Shown: positions 44,113-57,122, counted from the stretch's first letter. The stretch is DNA of 64,000 bases from Bombardia bombarda (GCA_030512295.1 JAULSR010000002.1:7254001-7318000); one strand, 5' to 3'. Numbers and translations are program-made. Notes: generated by a model from the sequence alone, not told the origin.

Positions 44113-47100
44113 GTGGTTTAGGAGGGAGGAGTTGCAGCTGTGCTGAGCAGGTAACTAACTACCTACCCACCTACTTACTTAAGGTACCTATCTACCATCT
44201 ATCTACGACCCAGCTACTACCTATCCATCTACCACCGACCCAGTCTAGCTACTACTTAGTACCTATTAACAATATCAAATAAAAATTTTCATTTGCAAAA
44301 ACAATGTCTCCCACGTGCAAAATAGCTTGTAGTCTAATGATATGTCGATGTGCTGCCAGACGTGCCACACAGTCTCGCCACAAAATCCATAATGCCCACC
44401 AGTCTTTTTACTCATCGGATGAGGTGGGAGGCCCCTGCTTTTTTTAGTTCTTTCCTTCCATGGGGCTCTGTCCATGCTCCAGTTGTCCTGTGTCCGCAGC
44501 AGGAGCAACTCATGCCGTCAGCCTGTGTGGCAGGTGCCCGCGTGCCGTGTTCTGTCTTGCTTTGTTCTGGTAAGGAAGTCACGACTTGTAGTCATGGATT
44601 GGATACCTACCTACCTAGGTGGTACCTTATGTATCCAGGTACCATGTACCGACGGGCTACCAGTACCTCGTGCTGTCAGGCAAACTCTGGCTGTCAGCAC
44701 AGACAAACGCTCCTCGTCGCCCCTTCTAGTGTCTAGATTGGTGTCCAAATTGGTGGACATCCGCTAGGCCAGTGATGCATGACTTCCAGGTTGTCCTTGA
44801 GAACGTGGCTACCTACAATCTCTTAACCCAACTTTTGAACACAGACACACAGTAATGATGAGCTATCCTCAAATAGCCCCCCATGAACAAATTCACTTGT
44901 CGCCCAGCTCCAAGCCCGAACAACTCAATAAACCAACTCGTAGCACCCCTAAATAAAACAACTCTAAATAAAGCCATTCTAGACAATGCCCCTTTTCCCC
45001 CTCCGATACCACCCCTTGTGCCCCCACCACCAACCCAACGCCACAATATATACCACAGCCCTCTTTGTTATCTGGATATAGATTGTCTCACACCCCACAG
45101 CCGCTGCAGTCAACGAGTGAGAGTGATATTTGATTTATATTACTTCGCAGTAGGGTGTTTTCGACACCAAAATAAAATGGCCCCCGGTGAAGGTTGAACT
45201 TCACGCCAAATCAAGCAAGCGTCCTTGGTCAACATAACCTCGGCTCTACTGCTCATCTGAACAACACCTGCCAAGCAGTTAAGGTCTAAGCTCGCTCACC
45301 TCAACCTCCATCACGCCTTCCGAGCTTGGCGATACGTGGCCGCGCCGGCCGGTAGATTCAGACCCAAACGCAATGGAAGGAAGGTGCAAGTATCCAGCCA
45401 GGTAAGATAGCCAGGCAGGCATGACCCCCTCCTCCACCTTCCCCCACATAAGCCAAGCAGTCGTGGCTACCCATGATGCGACCGCAGCGAACACGCACAT
45501 CCTGGATATGGCAAGCACCTCGCTGGTATGGAGCTTTTGCTGTGGAGTAGGTAAGGTAGGGTGGTTAGGTTTGTGGAGGTGTGTGTGTGTGTGTGTGTAC
45601 TTTCTATTTTTGGGCCCATGTTGCCTCCCCCATGCCGTGCTTGCGTGGTGGTGCGCGCCCGCGCCGAAGGAACCGACGTCATGTCGGTGTGCAAGAAGCA
45701 TGATCCATACCATTGCTACACTACACCACACACTACACGCCCTCCTACCCAACCGTGGGTCTGTGTCATGGCTCGGTAGAGAAGGACACACACACACACA
45801 CACACACATACACCGATATATGTGAAAGGGAACCCGAGTTGCATTGTTGGGGAGCTGGTTATCTGGATAGCAGCATTTGATGATTCAACTGTAGGTATAT
45901 AGACAGTGATAGTGCACTTATCCAGTTGCCCGGATATCAGTGCGAGGAGTGGTGAGCGGAGTGGGTTGTATGAATAACGAGTCGGAAGTGGTACACCGTG
46001 ACGGAAACTGACGACAAAAGAAAAGTGAAATGAAAAAGCTGTTTCCCCTCTTCATTTCAGATCTGTGGTCTGGTGACGAGATGATGGCAGATTCGCGAAA
46101 AGAGTGCGGGGAGGAGAAATCCATCATCCTACCTTAGTGATACCAAGAACTCCATACCGAACTGGAAGAACAACGGTTCCGCCAACCGGAGGGCCATGCC
46201 ATGTGGGAAAGTAGTGTAGGAATATTGGCGCGTTAAGCCGCATTGAGAGGTGAGAAGGTACGGAAATTGGACGACCATGCTCTCTTCGCGCCCAGCGTAG
46301 CAACAGCAGCCGCAGCAACAAAAGTCTATCTCTCTGAAAGCTGGGGGACGAGACAGACCTGGTCGGAAACTTCCAAGCGCACCACCGATGCTACCGTGTA
46401 GGTTTTGTTCTTGTAGCAGTACGGGGTAGCATTAATAGAATAGCGGGGTTGATGAAGGTAGTGTAGATACCTGGGTAGGGCGGCATGGTATGGTATGGTA
46501 TCCATGCACACATTACATACACAACAACACATGGTCCAACGGTTCGAGAGGAGGTCAGCAGTGACTTGAAGCAGGAGGTAGTAGTACCATGAGTGGTAGG
46601 CAACTTGCCTAGACACTTAGCTTCTCACACGTACTTCTAAAGCTTGGCTTGCTTGAGCAGGGACGGCTACTAAGTCCGACAGCATTGAACACTTGTTCTC
46701 GACTAGCAAACCTTCTTTGACACATTTCAGGGACCAGCTGCCATGAGATATTCTCCCGAGGTTGGCACCCCCACGAGCAACGTGGCAACAAGGAGAGTTT
46801 GAGCCAAGCTTCCAGTTTGTCCAGCTCCATGAGCGTCCGTGGCTTAGTCGACTTCATAGTGTTTGAAGGGGATCAGACGTAGTGGGGGTTGTGAGTGGTG
46901 TGAACGACCAATCGACCAGATATTCGACTCCAATAGTTTTAGATGAACAGACACTTGCTTGTGGTCTCGTGAGGTTTGTTGTCTGGAGCTAGTTGGCGAT
47001 TTCAGCCCAAAGATAGCATTCATATCAGATTGGGAGAGGCAGCCACAGTCGGGTGTAAGTGAAGCGAGTTGGATGTTGGACTGGCTTATAAAAGCTCCGT

Positions 47101-49188
47101 GTATCCGTACGACCACACCACCCCTCGCTAAACACAATACGTCAACGAGGCGACGGGAAGCGTGCCCGATGCTTATCTCGCCTGGCTTTTGAGCCTCTGC
47201 TGCAAGCGAAGGAGGGGCTGCAGAGCAAAGGTTGCAGAGCAAATCGCTGCTGTACGATGACATGACGGGTGTGGTGATAATTGCTACTACAAGCAGTGTG
47301 TAAGTCATCAGTCAGTCGGGAAATGGATATCCCTATGTGGAAATCCAGAAACCAGACGCTTCTCCCAAGCAGCTCACGGTATGTAGGACCCTGTGTAGGA
47401 CCTGGCGAGGGGTGAGGGATGGTGGGGCAAAGGAGGGGGGTTGTTGGCTCATTTAAAGAGGCTGAAGACGTTTCGACGTGGAGGATACCAGGTCTGGCGT
47501 GCAGCACCAATTCTCGCCTGAAGAAACCGTGTTTGAAAATTTCAAATGCTCCGCGAGCCCGGGCACGCGGTAAATGCCGCTGCTGGGTTTGCTGGGGAGA
47601 TCAATCAGAGATCAGTCATGACTAAACCCGGAAAGGCGAGAAGTGGAAAGATGGAAGGGGAGCTGAGGCCAAGTAGATCGTAGGGCTTTTGCGCCCGCCG
47701 GGCCAGAGGCTCAAGAATGCCGTTTCCGAAACCCTCTCCCTAACGCTCTTTCTCCCTATAATGCGATGCGATGGGATGCGCGGGGGGCGCTAAGACAGGG
47801 CAACGAGGGGAGCAGCGAATCATGGGACGATGCCGGGGTCGCTCCTGCACCGCGAAGCTGTCGGAAGCGTCCGAGACTTGGGAACTGCGGCCCGCGAGGC
47901 GGTACGCCGGTTCCACACATTTCAGGCGATGCGGAGTCGTGGTTCCGACGAGACCCCACTGATGGCCAGTGGTGGGCCAATAAAAGTGCCCTGGAGTTTC
48001 TTGCATGGCCCCATGAAGCTCGCCTGGGCGTGTCCCAAAAACCAAATTGGCTCGTCCGGATGCACGTCCCCTGTCTGCCAGGTCGCTCGGTCGATTGCAG
48101 TTTTGCGCCGCAAATTGCCACTCACAGCGTCCGTCGACTATCAACCGTCCTCTATGCTTTTGCGTTTGCTTATTATTGCTTGGTGCTTGCTATCTCTAAC
48201 GTAGGCTCGAAAAAGTGACCCCCGCAGTACCGAAACTCCCGTCAACCGTCCCCCCTTCCAACCCTTCCCCTTCCAGGTCCACTGCATAATGTCGCGCTCT
48301 CTCTGGCTAGCCCAGAATTTCCTTAGGTCCATAGTCCACTGTACCTCACCTCACGGCTCGACGGGTAGGATGGGGTTTGACGGGACGGGTCTGGCGGCGC
48401 CGACTAACCTGGACGCAACAGCCCTAGGGCGCAGCGACCCTGCAACCCCCAGTCGAGCCCAGACAAGGCAAATGTCCGCTGGGCCAGGCGGCATATCCTC
48501 GGCTTGAAGATGCACCTGGTCGGCGACCTGTCGCCTGGCAAGAAAAGAGTCTGGCGAGTGTCGCCATGGCGAGACTGACTGGGCCTGCGGTGCGGAGAGA
48601 GATGCGCCGAATGCCTGTCGGCGTCTAGACCCTCAGACGCCCTGGCGAGAAGGCTTGATCTTCCCGCTGAGCCTGCGCGGCGGGACTGGCGGGTAGGCTG
48701 GGCCTTGTGCATTCTACATTCTGCCTAAAGATAGTGAGGATCCAGCTTTATATTGATGTGAACCTCTGTTTCCGACATCCTGGCACCTGGCGGGCCTCCA
48801 AGAACCAAGCTTGGAGACATTTGCAAGTCCTGTACTCGTTAGGTTGTCAAGTTACCTTATCTAAGGCAGGTGTGCCCCCCAGGGAGGCTCCTTCCTCCCC
48901 TACCAACCTTAGTGTTGGTGTTGTTTTACAAGAGAGGGAAACTACGGCTTGTCTGCCCGAGAAAGAACAATTAGGCTTCCCTACGCCGAGGTTCACCCAT
49001 CGCCATCGTTAGGTCGAGAGCAGGAGCAACCCAAAAGCTGCGCCTTCCCACACCATACCTACCCCGGTGTCTCCTTCCCCAACTCTCGACTTCGGACTCT
49101 CGACTTTTCGATCGCACCGACCTGCAATCTCCAATGCAGCGCGACCGAGCACGTGTACATCGACGGAATCAATGGTCAACGGCACAGG
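44113..49188. other. 5-kb region without recognisable genes
   Basis: Contains (ACCT/ATCT)-type tetranucleotide runs at about 44157-44240, a (GT)n run at 45580-45598 and an (AC)n run at 45787-45808. The many short frames, including GC-rich ones at 47.7-48.7 kb, lack domain features. The last few hundred bases are the promoter side of the DUF1479 gene. Confidence 0.45.
45580..45808. repeat. (GT)n and (AC)n runs in inverted arrangement
   Basis: A GT dinucleotide run at 45580-45598 and an AC run at 45787-45808 are complementary and about 190 bases apart. They are simple repeats. Confidence 0.9.
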
Positions 49189-51483
49189 ATGACAGGATCA
49201 ACAATAAGTGCTGTCGCCTCGACGGCAACATCAATGTCGACAACGACGAGGTCCTCCAAGGCGCGGGACATAGTAATGGAAGGGACGACCAATAGCCTCA
49301 GCGCTATGGACAGGGGTGTCGAGCCACCGCGCAAACGGTGTGGCCAATGCAATCGCCGCCAGGTGCTAGCACTGGCACCTTGCAGCCACCATGTGCTGCA
49401 GCCACCGCCGTCTCACTCGCCCACGTCCACGCGCACCTCCTCATCCTCCTCCTCCTCCGCACTTACCCACGGAAGCCTCAGTGCCGCAGCGGTAGCGGCA
49501 GCAGCAGTAACAGCGGCAACAGCAGCAGCAGCAGGAGCGCCCTTGCACCAGCGACCCCGCAGAATATCGAAATTGAAGCACCGCGCCATAACTGCCACCT
49601 TGACGTCTTTTAACAATGGGGTCCCCCTCACCAACGGCAATTTCAGCTACACCCACAAACCACCCTCCGAGTCTGCCAGCAACAGCAGCAGCTATCCCGT
49701 GATCATGGAGCCGCCCGTGTTGTCCTTTTACGGCACCGAGCCCGTGCCATTACCCACCCGTTTTGCCCACATCAAGCGCAGCCTGGCTGCCGGACACGAG
49801 GAGCAGATTGAGGCGTCGTGGGCCCGCCTGTTGGAGGCGCTGCGGGAAGAGGTCGAGCAGATCGAGGCGCGGGGTTCCCACATCATCCCCAACATTGACT
49901 TTGCCGACATCACCAACGCCGAAAGGACAGCCCAGTTCCAGCGCAATCTCAAACGCTACGGATGCGGTCTCGTGCGCGGCGTCGTCCCCAAAGTCGATGC
50001 ACAGGCCTCAATCGACGCAACAGTCGATTATCTCGAGACAAACCACGACTTCAAGACGCCCCCGCCCCAGGACCCCACATGTTTCGACTTCTTCTGGTCC
50101 CCGGCGCAGGTGCGCACGCGCGCGCATCCTCGCGTGCTCGAGGCCCAGAGGTTCGCCATGTCCATGTGGGACAATGACGCCGACGACCGCATGGCCACTC
50201 GCTTCCCCATCGCATACGCCGATCGGCTGCGCATCCACGGCGCCAACATCGGGGGAGTCGGCCCTGACGCCGCCCCCGCAAACAGCGACGACGCAAACGG
50301 CGACAGCAACAGCACGGATGCGCAAAAAGCAGCACTCGAGCTCCTCGGCGACTTCACCTCGTCAACCGTAATTGCGCAAGTAGACAACGGAAGTCTAGAG
50401 CGCTGGGAGCCGGACGGGTACGGTCGCGGCGGCACCTACGAAGCCATATTTAAAGGCGAATGGGAGAGATACGACCCCTGGGACCCGACCTTCCGTGTGA
50501 GCTCCACGCCAGACCTCTACAACGGCTACGGCGCCTGCAGCATCTTCCGCATGTACCAGGGCGTCATCGCGCTCAGCACCATCGACCCGGGCCTGATCCG
50601 CCTCCTGCCCAGCCCCAAGCTCGCAACGGCCTACTTCCTCCTCCGCCCCTTCTTCTCGCCCAAGAACAAGCCGCCAGAGCGCCGCGACGGCCCAGAATGG
50701 GAAGCTTTCTTAGATGCATCGAACTGGACCCTCGACCGCGACCACAGCACCATCATCCACGGCGCCGTGCCGGGTCACGCGCAGCGTCTGACGGAGCTGT
50801 GGCACCCGCATCTGCACCTCCGCCGCACCCTCGTCAACATCCCCACGCTGCAGACGGGCGACTACATTATCTGGCATCCCGATCTGGCCTACCATATTAC
50901 GTCTAACCCCAACGTCATGGCGAGTCGCGCGCCCTCGCCCCCGCCCATGGGCGGCGACGACGACGACGACGACGACGCAGCGCCCCCTTCGCGACCTGTC
51001 TCTGTGCTAGTTTACGTCCCCGCCGCGCCGCTGACGCAGACCAACGCGCTGTATCTGGCGCGCCAGCGCAAGACGTTCCAGCGTGGCCATCCCGGACCGG
51101 ATTTCGACTCGACGGGCAGCGGGCTGGGCAGCGAGGCGTCGCACATGCGCCGGCCGGGTGAGACGGAGATTGCGCAGATTGGCGGGCCGGCTGGGCTACA
51201 GGCCATGGGCCTGGCGCCGTTTGATGTGGCGCCGACGCCGCCGTCTAACTCTGTTGGCGCGGGCGAGACGGAGGATGTCGAGATGAACGGGACTGGTGCG
51301 AGTAGCGGTGTTGCTGGTAAGTCGGTGACGCGGGCTGAGGCCGAGGTGGCGAGGCTGGCGAATATTATTTTGTTTCCGGACAGGTACGATTTTTATATGG
51401 GGAAGCGGAATGGGACGAAGACGCCGAGGGTGAAGGCGGAGGTAGTGAAGGTGAAGGTTGAGGAGGAGGACGAGAGGAGGTGA
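49189..51483 (+). CDS. DUF1479 family protein with long low-complexity N-terminus
   Basis: 764 residues from the first ATG in frame (49189); the frame is open from 48949, without ATG. The DUF1479 domain (YbiU-like, cupin/2-oxoglutarate-dioxygenase fold) starts near PTRFAHIKRSLAAGHEEQIE. It continues through IPNIDFADI, YGCGLVRGVVPK, TCFDFFWSPAQVRTRAHPRV, GGTYEAIFKGEWERYDPWDP and GDYIIWHPDLAYHI, the last containing candidate metal-ligand His/Asp. The N-terminal 170 residues hold Ser, Ala and basic tracts (PRRISKLKHR), perhaps organelle or nuclear targeting, unlike the roughly 450-residue bacterial relatives. An Asp run and an acidic/Lys C-terminal tail are extra. The true start may be a later Met (for example at 49704 near EPPVLSFYG). 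The biochemical function of the family is unsettled. Confidence 0.8.
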   Translation: MTGSTISAVASTATSMSTTTRSSKARDIVMEGTTNSLSAMDRGVEPPRKRCGQCNRRQVLALAPCSHHVLQPPPSHSPTSTRTSSSSSSSALTHGSLSAAAVAAAAVTAATAAAAGAPLHQRPRRISKLKHRAITATLTSFNNGVPLTNGNFSYTHKPPSESASNSSSYPVIMEPPVLSFYGTEPVPLPTRFAHIKRSLAAGHEEQIEASWARLLEALREEVEQIEARGSHIIPNIDFADITNAERTAQFQRNLKRYGCGLVRGVVPKVDAQASIDATVDYLETNHDFKTPPPQDPTCFDFFWSPAQVRTRAHPRVLEAQRFAMSMWDNDADDRMATRFPIAYADRLRIHGANIGGVGPDAAPANSDDANGDSNSTDAQKAALELLGDFTSSTVIAQVDNGSLERWEPDGYGRGGTYEAIFKGEWERYDPWDPTFRVSSTPDLYNGYGACSIFRMYQGVIALSTIDPGLIRLLPSPKLATAYFLLRPFFSPKNKPPERRDGPEWEAFLDASNWTLDRDHSTIIHGAVPGHAQRLTELWHPHLHLRRTLVNIPTLQTGDYIIWHPDLAYHITSNPNVMASRAPSPPPMGGDDDDDDDAAPPSRPVSVLVYVPAAPLTQTNALYLARQRKTFQRGHPGPDFDSTGSGLGSEASHMRRPGETEIAQIGGPAGLQAMGLAPFDVAPTPPSNSVGAGETEDVEMNGTGASSGVAGKSVTRAEAEVARLANIILFPDRYDFYMGKRNGTKTPRVKAEVVKVKVEEEDERR

Positions 51484-52121
51484 TCAATTGCATGCATTGG
51501 TGCGGGTGTGGGTTTTTGGATACCATGATAGATGTCTTGGGGGAGAGATTGGGGAGGGTAGTCTGGTGATGCGGTTAGCTTATAGGTGGGGGAAGGAGGG
51601 CCAGTGTCATAGATGAGATTCATCGCACATACCCCGTATTCTTTTACCCATAGCTCAGTTCAGCTCAGTGTGTCTGACTGACTGACTAGGTTGGGCTATT
51701 AAGAAGAGAGACAAAACTATATTGATTAGTTGCTGTCAAATTCTTTGCGCGCGTTTTTGAGTGGGATGTTTATAGTCTGTGCTGTGCTGTCGTGTTTTTG
51801 GCTTACACGATATAGCGTTGCATGCATTGTGAGGCCATTAGTCTGTGTGTTTCATTTCTTGTTTATAGCATATAGTTGCTTGTTTCGGCTTGTTTATGCT
51901 TCGTGTAGATAGTCAGTATTGTTGGCGTGATAATTATGGATTGATTTGGAGTTGCTTTGGTTGGGTTCAAGTTTAAGGGTAGGGGTGAGATGCGAAGAGT
52001 TGATATAAGGGGTGCTCGGTGGTGGATCCCCTGGCCTTTAGGTTTTAAAACGAGGCCCTCGCCATACAATATCCAGGCATCGTGGAATGAAGACAGGGCT
52101 ACGATGTGATACTCGAAAGAC

Positions 52122-52155
52122 GTGCCATATATTTAAGGGTGCCATATATTTAAGG
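52122..52155. repeat. 17-base perfect tandem duplication
   Basis: GTGCCATATATTTAAGG is present twice back to back. Confidence 0.9.
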
Positions 52156-52296
52156 GATTGTGTGTCTCTGCTTGAAAGGTAGATAGATGTTAAGGGATTT
52201 TGTGGATATCACCTCAGTGATACTATTCAACACCTTCCAGAACCAACCTCCCTTCCCCACCACCTGCTATAAGCGCGATACGAGGGCAATTGCCTC

Positions 52297-52605
52297 ATGG
52301 CTAGCCTTACAGGGCAAACTTTGTCACTGCGAGCCTCAACTCCCTCCGTATGCCTGATGATTTCCTATCCGACAGCGGCCGAGACGCAGCGGTTAAGAAC
52401 GAAGGGAATTCAGCGACGGACCAGCGACGGAGCAGCGACGGAGGCAGCGGCAATTGCACACTCAAACCGCATAATGGATTCCTTTCATGTGGTCTGCCGA
52501 GAGGTGAAGTCTCGGGACGAGGAGCAAAGAAAGCAACAGCATCAGCGCCTACAAACAATCTATAACGAGAGCACAAAACAGAACTATTGCCTCTTTAGCA
52601 ACTAA
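52297..52605 (+). CDS. hypothetical short ORF
   Basis: 102 codons from ATG. The last third has a charged, Gln-rich helix-like composition (SRDEEQRKQQHQRLQ) that looks more coding than its surroundings, while the first two thirds span short repeats. Family unknown; it may be a fragment of a decayed gene together with the piece at 52.65-52.84 kb. Confidence 0.25.
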   Translation: MASLTGQTLSLRASTPSVCLMISYPTAAETQRLRTKGIQRRTSDGAATEAAAIAHSNRIMDSFHVVCREVKSRDEEQRKQQHQRLQTIYNESTKQNYCLFSN

Positions 52606-52649
52606 CTCTCACTATATGCTATACAACAGAACCTAAAGAAGAGGATATT

Positions 52650-52839
52650 TTAAAAGGCAGAAAGAAGGTCTAGCCAGTCAAGATCGTCGGGGAGGCTGCG
52701 GGCGCAGGAGCACTTGCGGACGCACCTGCCTGCCTCACCTGCCTCGCGTGCGGCCATCGAGGCCAAGTACGAGGAGGTAAAGTACCAGGGGGCGCTTGAA
52801 TGGATCAAGGCCAAGGGACTGGGACGTGGCCTCTCATAA
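52650..52839 (+). pseudogene. possible coding remnant
   Basis: One frame, open after a stop near 52648, reads a charged segment including AAIEAKYEEVKYQGALEWIK before TAA at 52837-52839. It has no start codon and no recognised family; the amphipathic helical look suggests an old exon. Confidence 0.25.
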
Positions 52840-53939
52840 GAGCCTCTGGGCGCTCCATCCCCCGGGAGGAGGAGGAGGAGGAGGATGAGGACGACTAGTA
52901 AATTGACCGTTGCTTATGCGCTACGGCGCGGGCCTACTGAGAAAGTGAGTAGTGGCGCGCGATGCTTCTTAGGCGCAGCTGGCTTCCGAGTTGCGCGAGG
53001 TGCCCTTGTCCCCTTTGACTGTCTTGTCTTGTCGTTCACCATCCAAGCTGTGACAGTTAATAATAGATTCACATAAAGACATTCAAACCCCTGGATGACG
53101 GCCATCGCTACACGGATAAACAAAATAGACGTATAAGAGGCGATAGCTTTAGGTATTCCTCTATCAAACCTGGGTTTGGACCCGTACAGAGCGGATGGAA
53201 CTTCGCCATGCGACCCCATCTACATCAAATGCGTTTACGTCATGGGCAACAGGTGATTCACGGACGCGTGCCTCAGATTGATGAACCGAAGCTTACATGA
53301 GGATTAGATGGTGTGACAATAGCATATGGTGGCAGTTGGTTGCCAAAGAGGCAACGCTCGTGTTTTAGCTCTCGTCACAGATGGCGAAGCACCGCATGAT
53401 TTTTGAACAGGTGGGGTTGCCTAAGGACCCGGAAACAGAGTCTACCGCAGTCCTGGACATCGTGTTGGTCTCCAGACGGGTGATAGACAACGAATTGGAC
53501 TGCTGGAGCAATTTGCCACAAAAGTTCGACGTGGGTGCGTACAGCAAAAGTGAGCATCCCGGCTGCTAACTGTGTGTGAGGTTGTGGAGCATTATATTCT
53601 TGGATTGAAACGATGACTGGAAGAATCCGAGTCGAAGCTAGGTGAACTGGGCGGCTGTGTGCAGGCGCAAAACTGACCCTGCATCCGCGGTTGGGAAAGT
53701 GCCCAACCTGTGTAACGTCGGGCGAGGGCCAGCGCGGATCCAAGTCTTTCCACTGTGACACTAGAAGGCGCAGTGTCATGCTATCAAGGATGGCAAGGCG
53801 GGTAGAAGAAAGAGCAACCAGATCGGCAACAATCAAACGGTTGGAAACTTTAATAAATATCTTAGCGTTGTGTCAGTCGTATTTGGGGGGGCAGTGCCAG
53901 AATGCGTAGCTAGGGAAGGCGACTGTGAATGGCGGCCGT

Positions 53940-56900
53940 ATGGAGTCGGATCGAGTACCAAAGCAAACTGATTGCTCCTTGGATTCGCCTAGCGCAAGAG
54001 GAACCTGTCCACCCCAGACGGGCGCTGCTGCTTGGAAGGCTCTCTGCAACAAAGATTTTGGGGTTACACTGGCCGTTGCAATTTTAATCATGATACGAAT
54101 CCTGACCATCATCTCAACTGGCCTAATCACTCTTTCAACAACAATACTCGCCTTGTCAATATTGGCACGCTCCCATTAGAAATCTTCAAGGGGCTTTTGA
54201 ATTCCGAAGTCGCGTCGTTGCTTGAGCTTCCCGGTATATCTGAAGACTATGCATTTCAGTCAGCTGTGCCAAAGCATTCTGATCCCACGGCAGAGATCTG
54301 GGTTACCGTCGATGCGCTTGAGAACTCCCTCGACTGCCAACCTACTGAACTGAACATGACGGGATATATACGTACACACTTCATCGACTACCCTTCGCAT
54401 TCAGTCGATTCATTGTTTGATACTGGATGGGGGCTCTCCTTCACGATACCAAACTGCAGCTCAGAAGAAATGTCAATATATGGAAATCTTCAGTGCCACT
54501 CTTCTGAAGACTTCTGTACCAGAGCGTACGCACGATTTCTCCCAGTATCATGCAATACAACGACATCTGATGCGAAAAGGAAAGTCTTTGTTGTGTCTGG
54601 GAACATGACATATTCCTATACTGCTTTCAAGTACCGGAACGTGACTGACAGATACAAATGAGGATTTGAAGGTGGAAGGATGGACTCAGATGATTTGCAC
54701 CCCATTCTACTCTATTAAGCCAGTTGACTTCATTTTGAACGGCACGAAAGCTCGAAGCATCTTCCCCGCTCTGCAAGACACACATGCATCAAGTTGGAAG
54801 ATGGAATCTGTCAGTGCATCTGACATACTAGCGGCTCACCATGCGTCTTACAAAAACGAGGATTTACTCTATTCATACGAAGTCCGGGGTCAGTGGATGG
54901 CCGGTCTGTTGATTGCCTGCATCATTCTCTCGTTGCTTCATATGCTTACTGTCCCTTGGAATGGCATCCTGCCATGCAGCCCGGTCACTGCGGCTGGTAT
55001 TGCGTCGATAATATCCAACAGTCCCGGGCTGATATCGAAGTTACAACTCGCAGGGGCAGCTGATGAGGTGCATTTCAGCAAACTTTTCCAGGATGCCAAG
55101 TTTAAGTCAGATGTTGTGATCCATTCAGCGTTTGGCCAGTCCATTTTCATGATTCAGGACAATGAGGGCGAGGTATCCGACAAGAATCGAGGAATTTCGC
55201 AAGCCAGATGCAAAAACAGCTATCCAGGCGTTCTTCGCCCGGCTTTACGGTCAACTCTGTGCTTGGTCTTGGTGATGAGCCTTGCGACTCTGGAACTATT
55301 ACTACACAAATCCACTGAAGAGAATGGCATTGGGAATGTTGGTAGCGACGATGCTTACATCCACTACACATGGACAACCATCCCGGCACTAGTTTTGGGG
55401 CTTGTGGGGATGGTCAATTCCTCCGTGGACTCGTCAACTCGATGCCTTGCGCCATACATCGCCCTCAAGAAGAAGGCTGTAGGCGCTGAGTTATTCGCGA
55501 CGTTCGATTTTCTGGACATTTCTACCATCCGAGCTATTTACAAAGAGATCAAAGTTGGCGATGCCAGAGCTTTAGCTACCACACTGGCGCTTTTGGGTGC
55601 AAACTGGTTCACAATCTTTTCAGCATCTCTCTTTCAGGAGCGTTCCATTCCAACGGTACTTTCAGTAACTCTTCAAGCTGACCAATCCTTTTCCACTTAC
55701 ACTGATAGAGATTTCAAAGATTCTACCACCACCTCTTCGCTTCTACTGAATGCTAATCTTTCCTTTCCCAAACTTACGTACGAAGATTTGGCTTTTCCAC
55801 ATTATACGATCATGTCAAATTTAGCCAGCGAAACAGCATTCAAAGCCACTTCTACGATATCCATCAAAAGCACAGTACCAGCGTTGCGCGCAAATTTTAA
55901 TTGTCGCGCTTACGATTCCACTAAAATCAGTACCAAGATCACTCTTAACTACACCATCGCCGACATATACCCGTATTACGACACTCCCTGTCCAAACCCG
56001 TTGACGGTAAAAATTGACGACGAAGTACCGACTATCAGTTATAGAACTATTTTGTATTTTGGCGTTATCTTCTGTACGAATCCAAATGCAACATATTTTG
56101 GGGGCTATAAGCCGATATTTGGCTACAGCAGCCACATCTTCATATGGGGTAGAATAAATTATCAGCTTGATCCTATTGTCAGGCACGTTGCTGCCGCTAG
56201 TTGCAACATAACTATGGAAACAGTCGATATCGAGACTACTTTCCTCAACATAACCGACCTTCGCCTTGACCCTCGAAACCCGCCCAAGCCGCTTGAACAT
56301 ACGGTGCGTCAGTCAACAAGAGTAGTCATAGGAAGCCAAGCCTCCTACAGTTACCTCGATCTCGCGGTACTGGACACAGGCTCTCAGTCGCTAGATCCCT
56401 TCTTTGCGTCGTTGACAACGTCCCCTTGGGCGCTGCCTATCCAGCGCCTGGGTGGAAACGGCGATGATGACGGAAATGACACAAACGCCTCTATCGCATC
56501 TTCCTTTACCGAGAACGATGAGGCAGTCCTCAGCGCCATCAAATTCCACAGCGGCATCATGTGGGCTCAGATAGCCTCGAGCCTTCTCATCCCAGCCGAC
56601 CAGACCAATACAACATTCACCAAACCACAGCCGGGAGAGAACGACGCACAACGGCGGTACAACGCGACAATGACGGACAGCGCTGGCAGACGGCGCGTCA
56701 TCCAGGACGCTGTGTCTACACGCGTTCTCGAGGCTCTGTTGTTATTTGTCCTGGCAATGGTTTTGCTGAGCTGGGTGGTGATAGGAGACATGGCGGTGCT
56801 CGCGAGCAGTCCGACGAGTATCGCGGCCGTAGGGGCGTTAGTTGCAGGGGGGAACTTGATTGACATGATAAAGGATGGGAAGACGTTAGATGAGCAGGGC

Positions 56901-57122
56901 AAGGGTATGAAGTTCTGGCTGGGCTGGGGGAGAGTGGGGGACGAAGAAAATGAGAATGGGGCGAGTAGGTTTGGAATATTTGCCATTAGGGAGGAGGACA
57001 TGGACATTAGGGAGGAGGACATGGAGACGGGTGGAGAAGATGGTGAGAATGGTTTGCTTGATAAGGGGAAGGTGGGTGGGATGCAAGTAGGATGGCGACG
57101 ACGCTTGTTTGGGCAAGGTTGA
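53940..57122 (+). pseudogene. DUF3433-type fungal membrane protein, 5'-truncated with frameshifts
   Basis: DUF3433 proteins are long (about 1,000-1,300 residue) multispanning fungal membrane proteins of unknown function, built as two similar halves. Here three frames must be joined. Frame A (ATG 53940) has a membrane segment following WKALCNKDFGV. Frame B (about 54130-54650) is a glycosylation-site-rich ectodomain (ITLSTT joins LVNIGTLPLEIF). Frame C (about 54650-57122, 818 codons) includes the diagnostic RPALRSTLCLVLVMSLATLE, HYTWTTIPALVLGL, DSSTRCLAPYIALKKKA and ATTLALLGANWF, then a second ectodomain and a terminal helix. The A-to-B shift fits one lost base; the B-to-C shift near 54650 fits one gained or two lost. 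The first-half repeat expected upstream is absent, so it is truncated. The acidic C-terminus carries a repeated REEDMDIREEDME. Confidence 0.75.

Larger units (their letters stand above)
51484..53939. other. 2.5-kb sparse region with possible coding remnants
   Basis: Includes a 17-base tandem duplication at 52122-52155 and AGCGACGGA repeats at about 52409-52443. Two weak coding-like pieces are listed separately. No full gene is recognised. Confidence 0.4.

Noticed and set aside
45580..45808. A functional hairpin from the GT and AC runs
   Set aside because: Simple dinucleotide runs are complementary by nature; nothing else supports a structured RNA.
47756..48712. Several overlapping GC-rich frames at 47.7-48.7 kb
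   Set aside because: All six frames are similarly open because of base composition, and none shows a recognised motif or splice structure.
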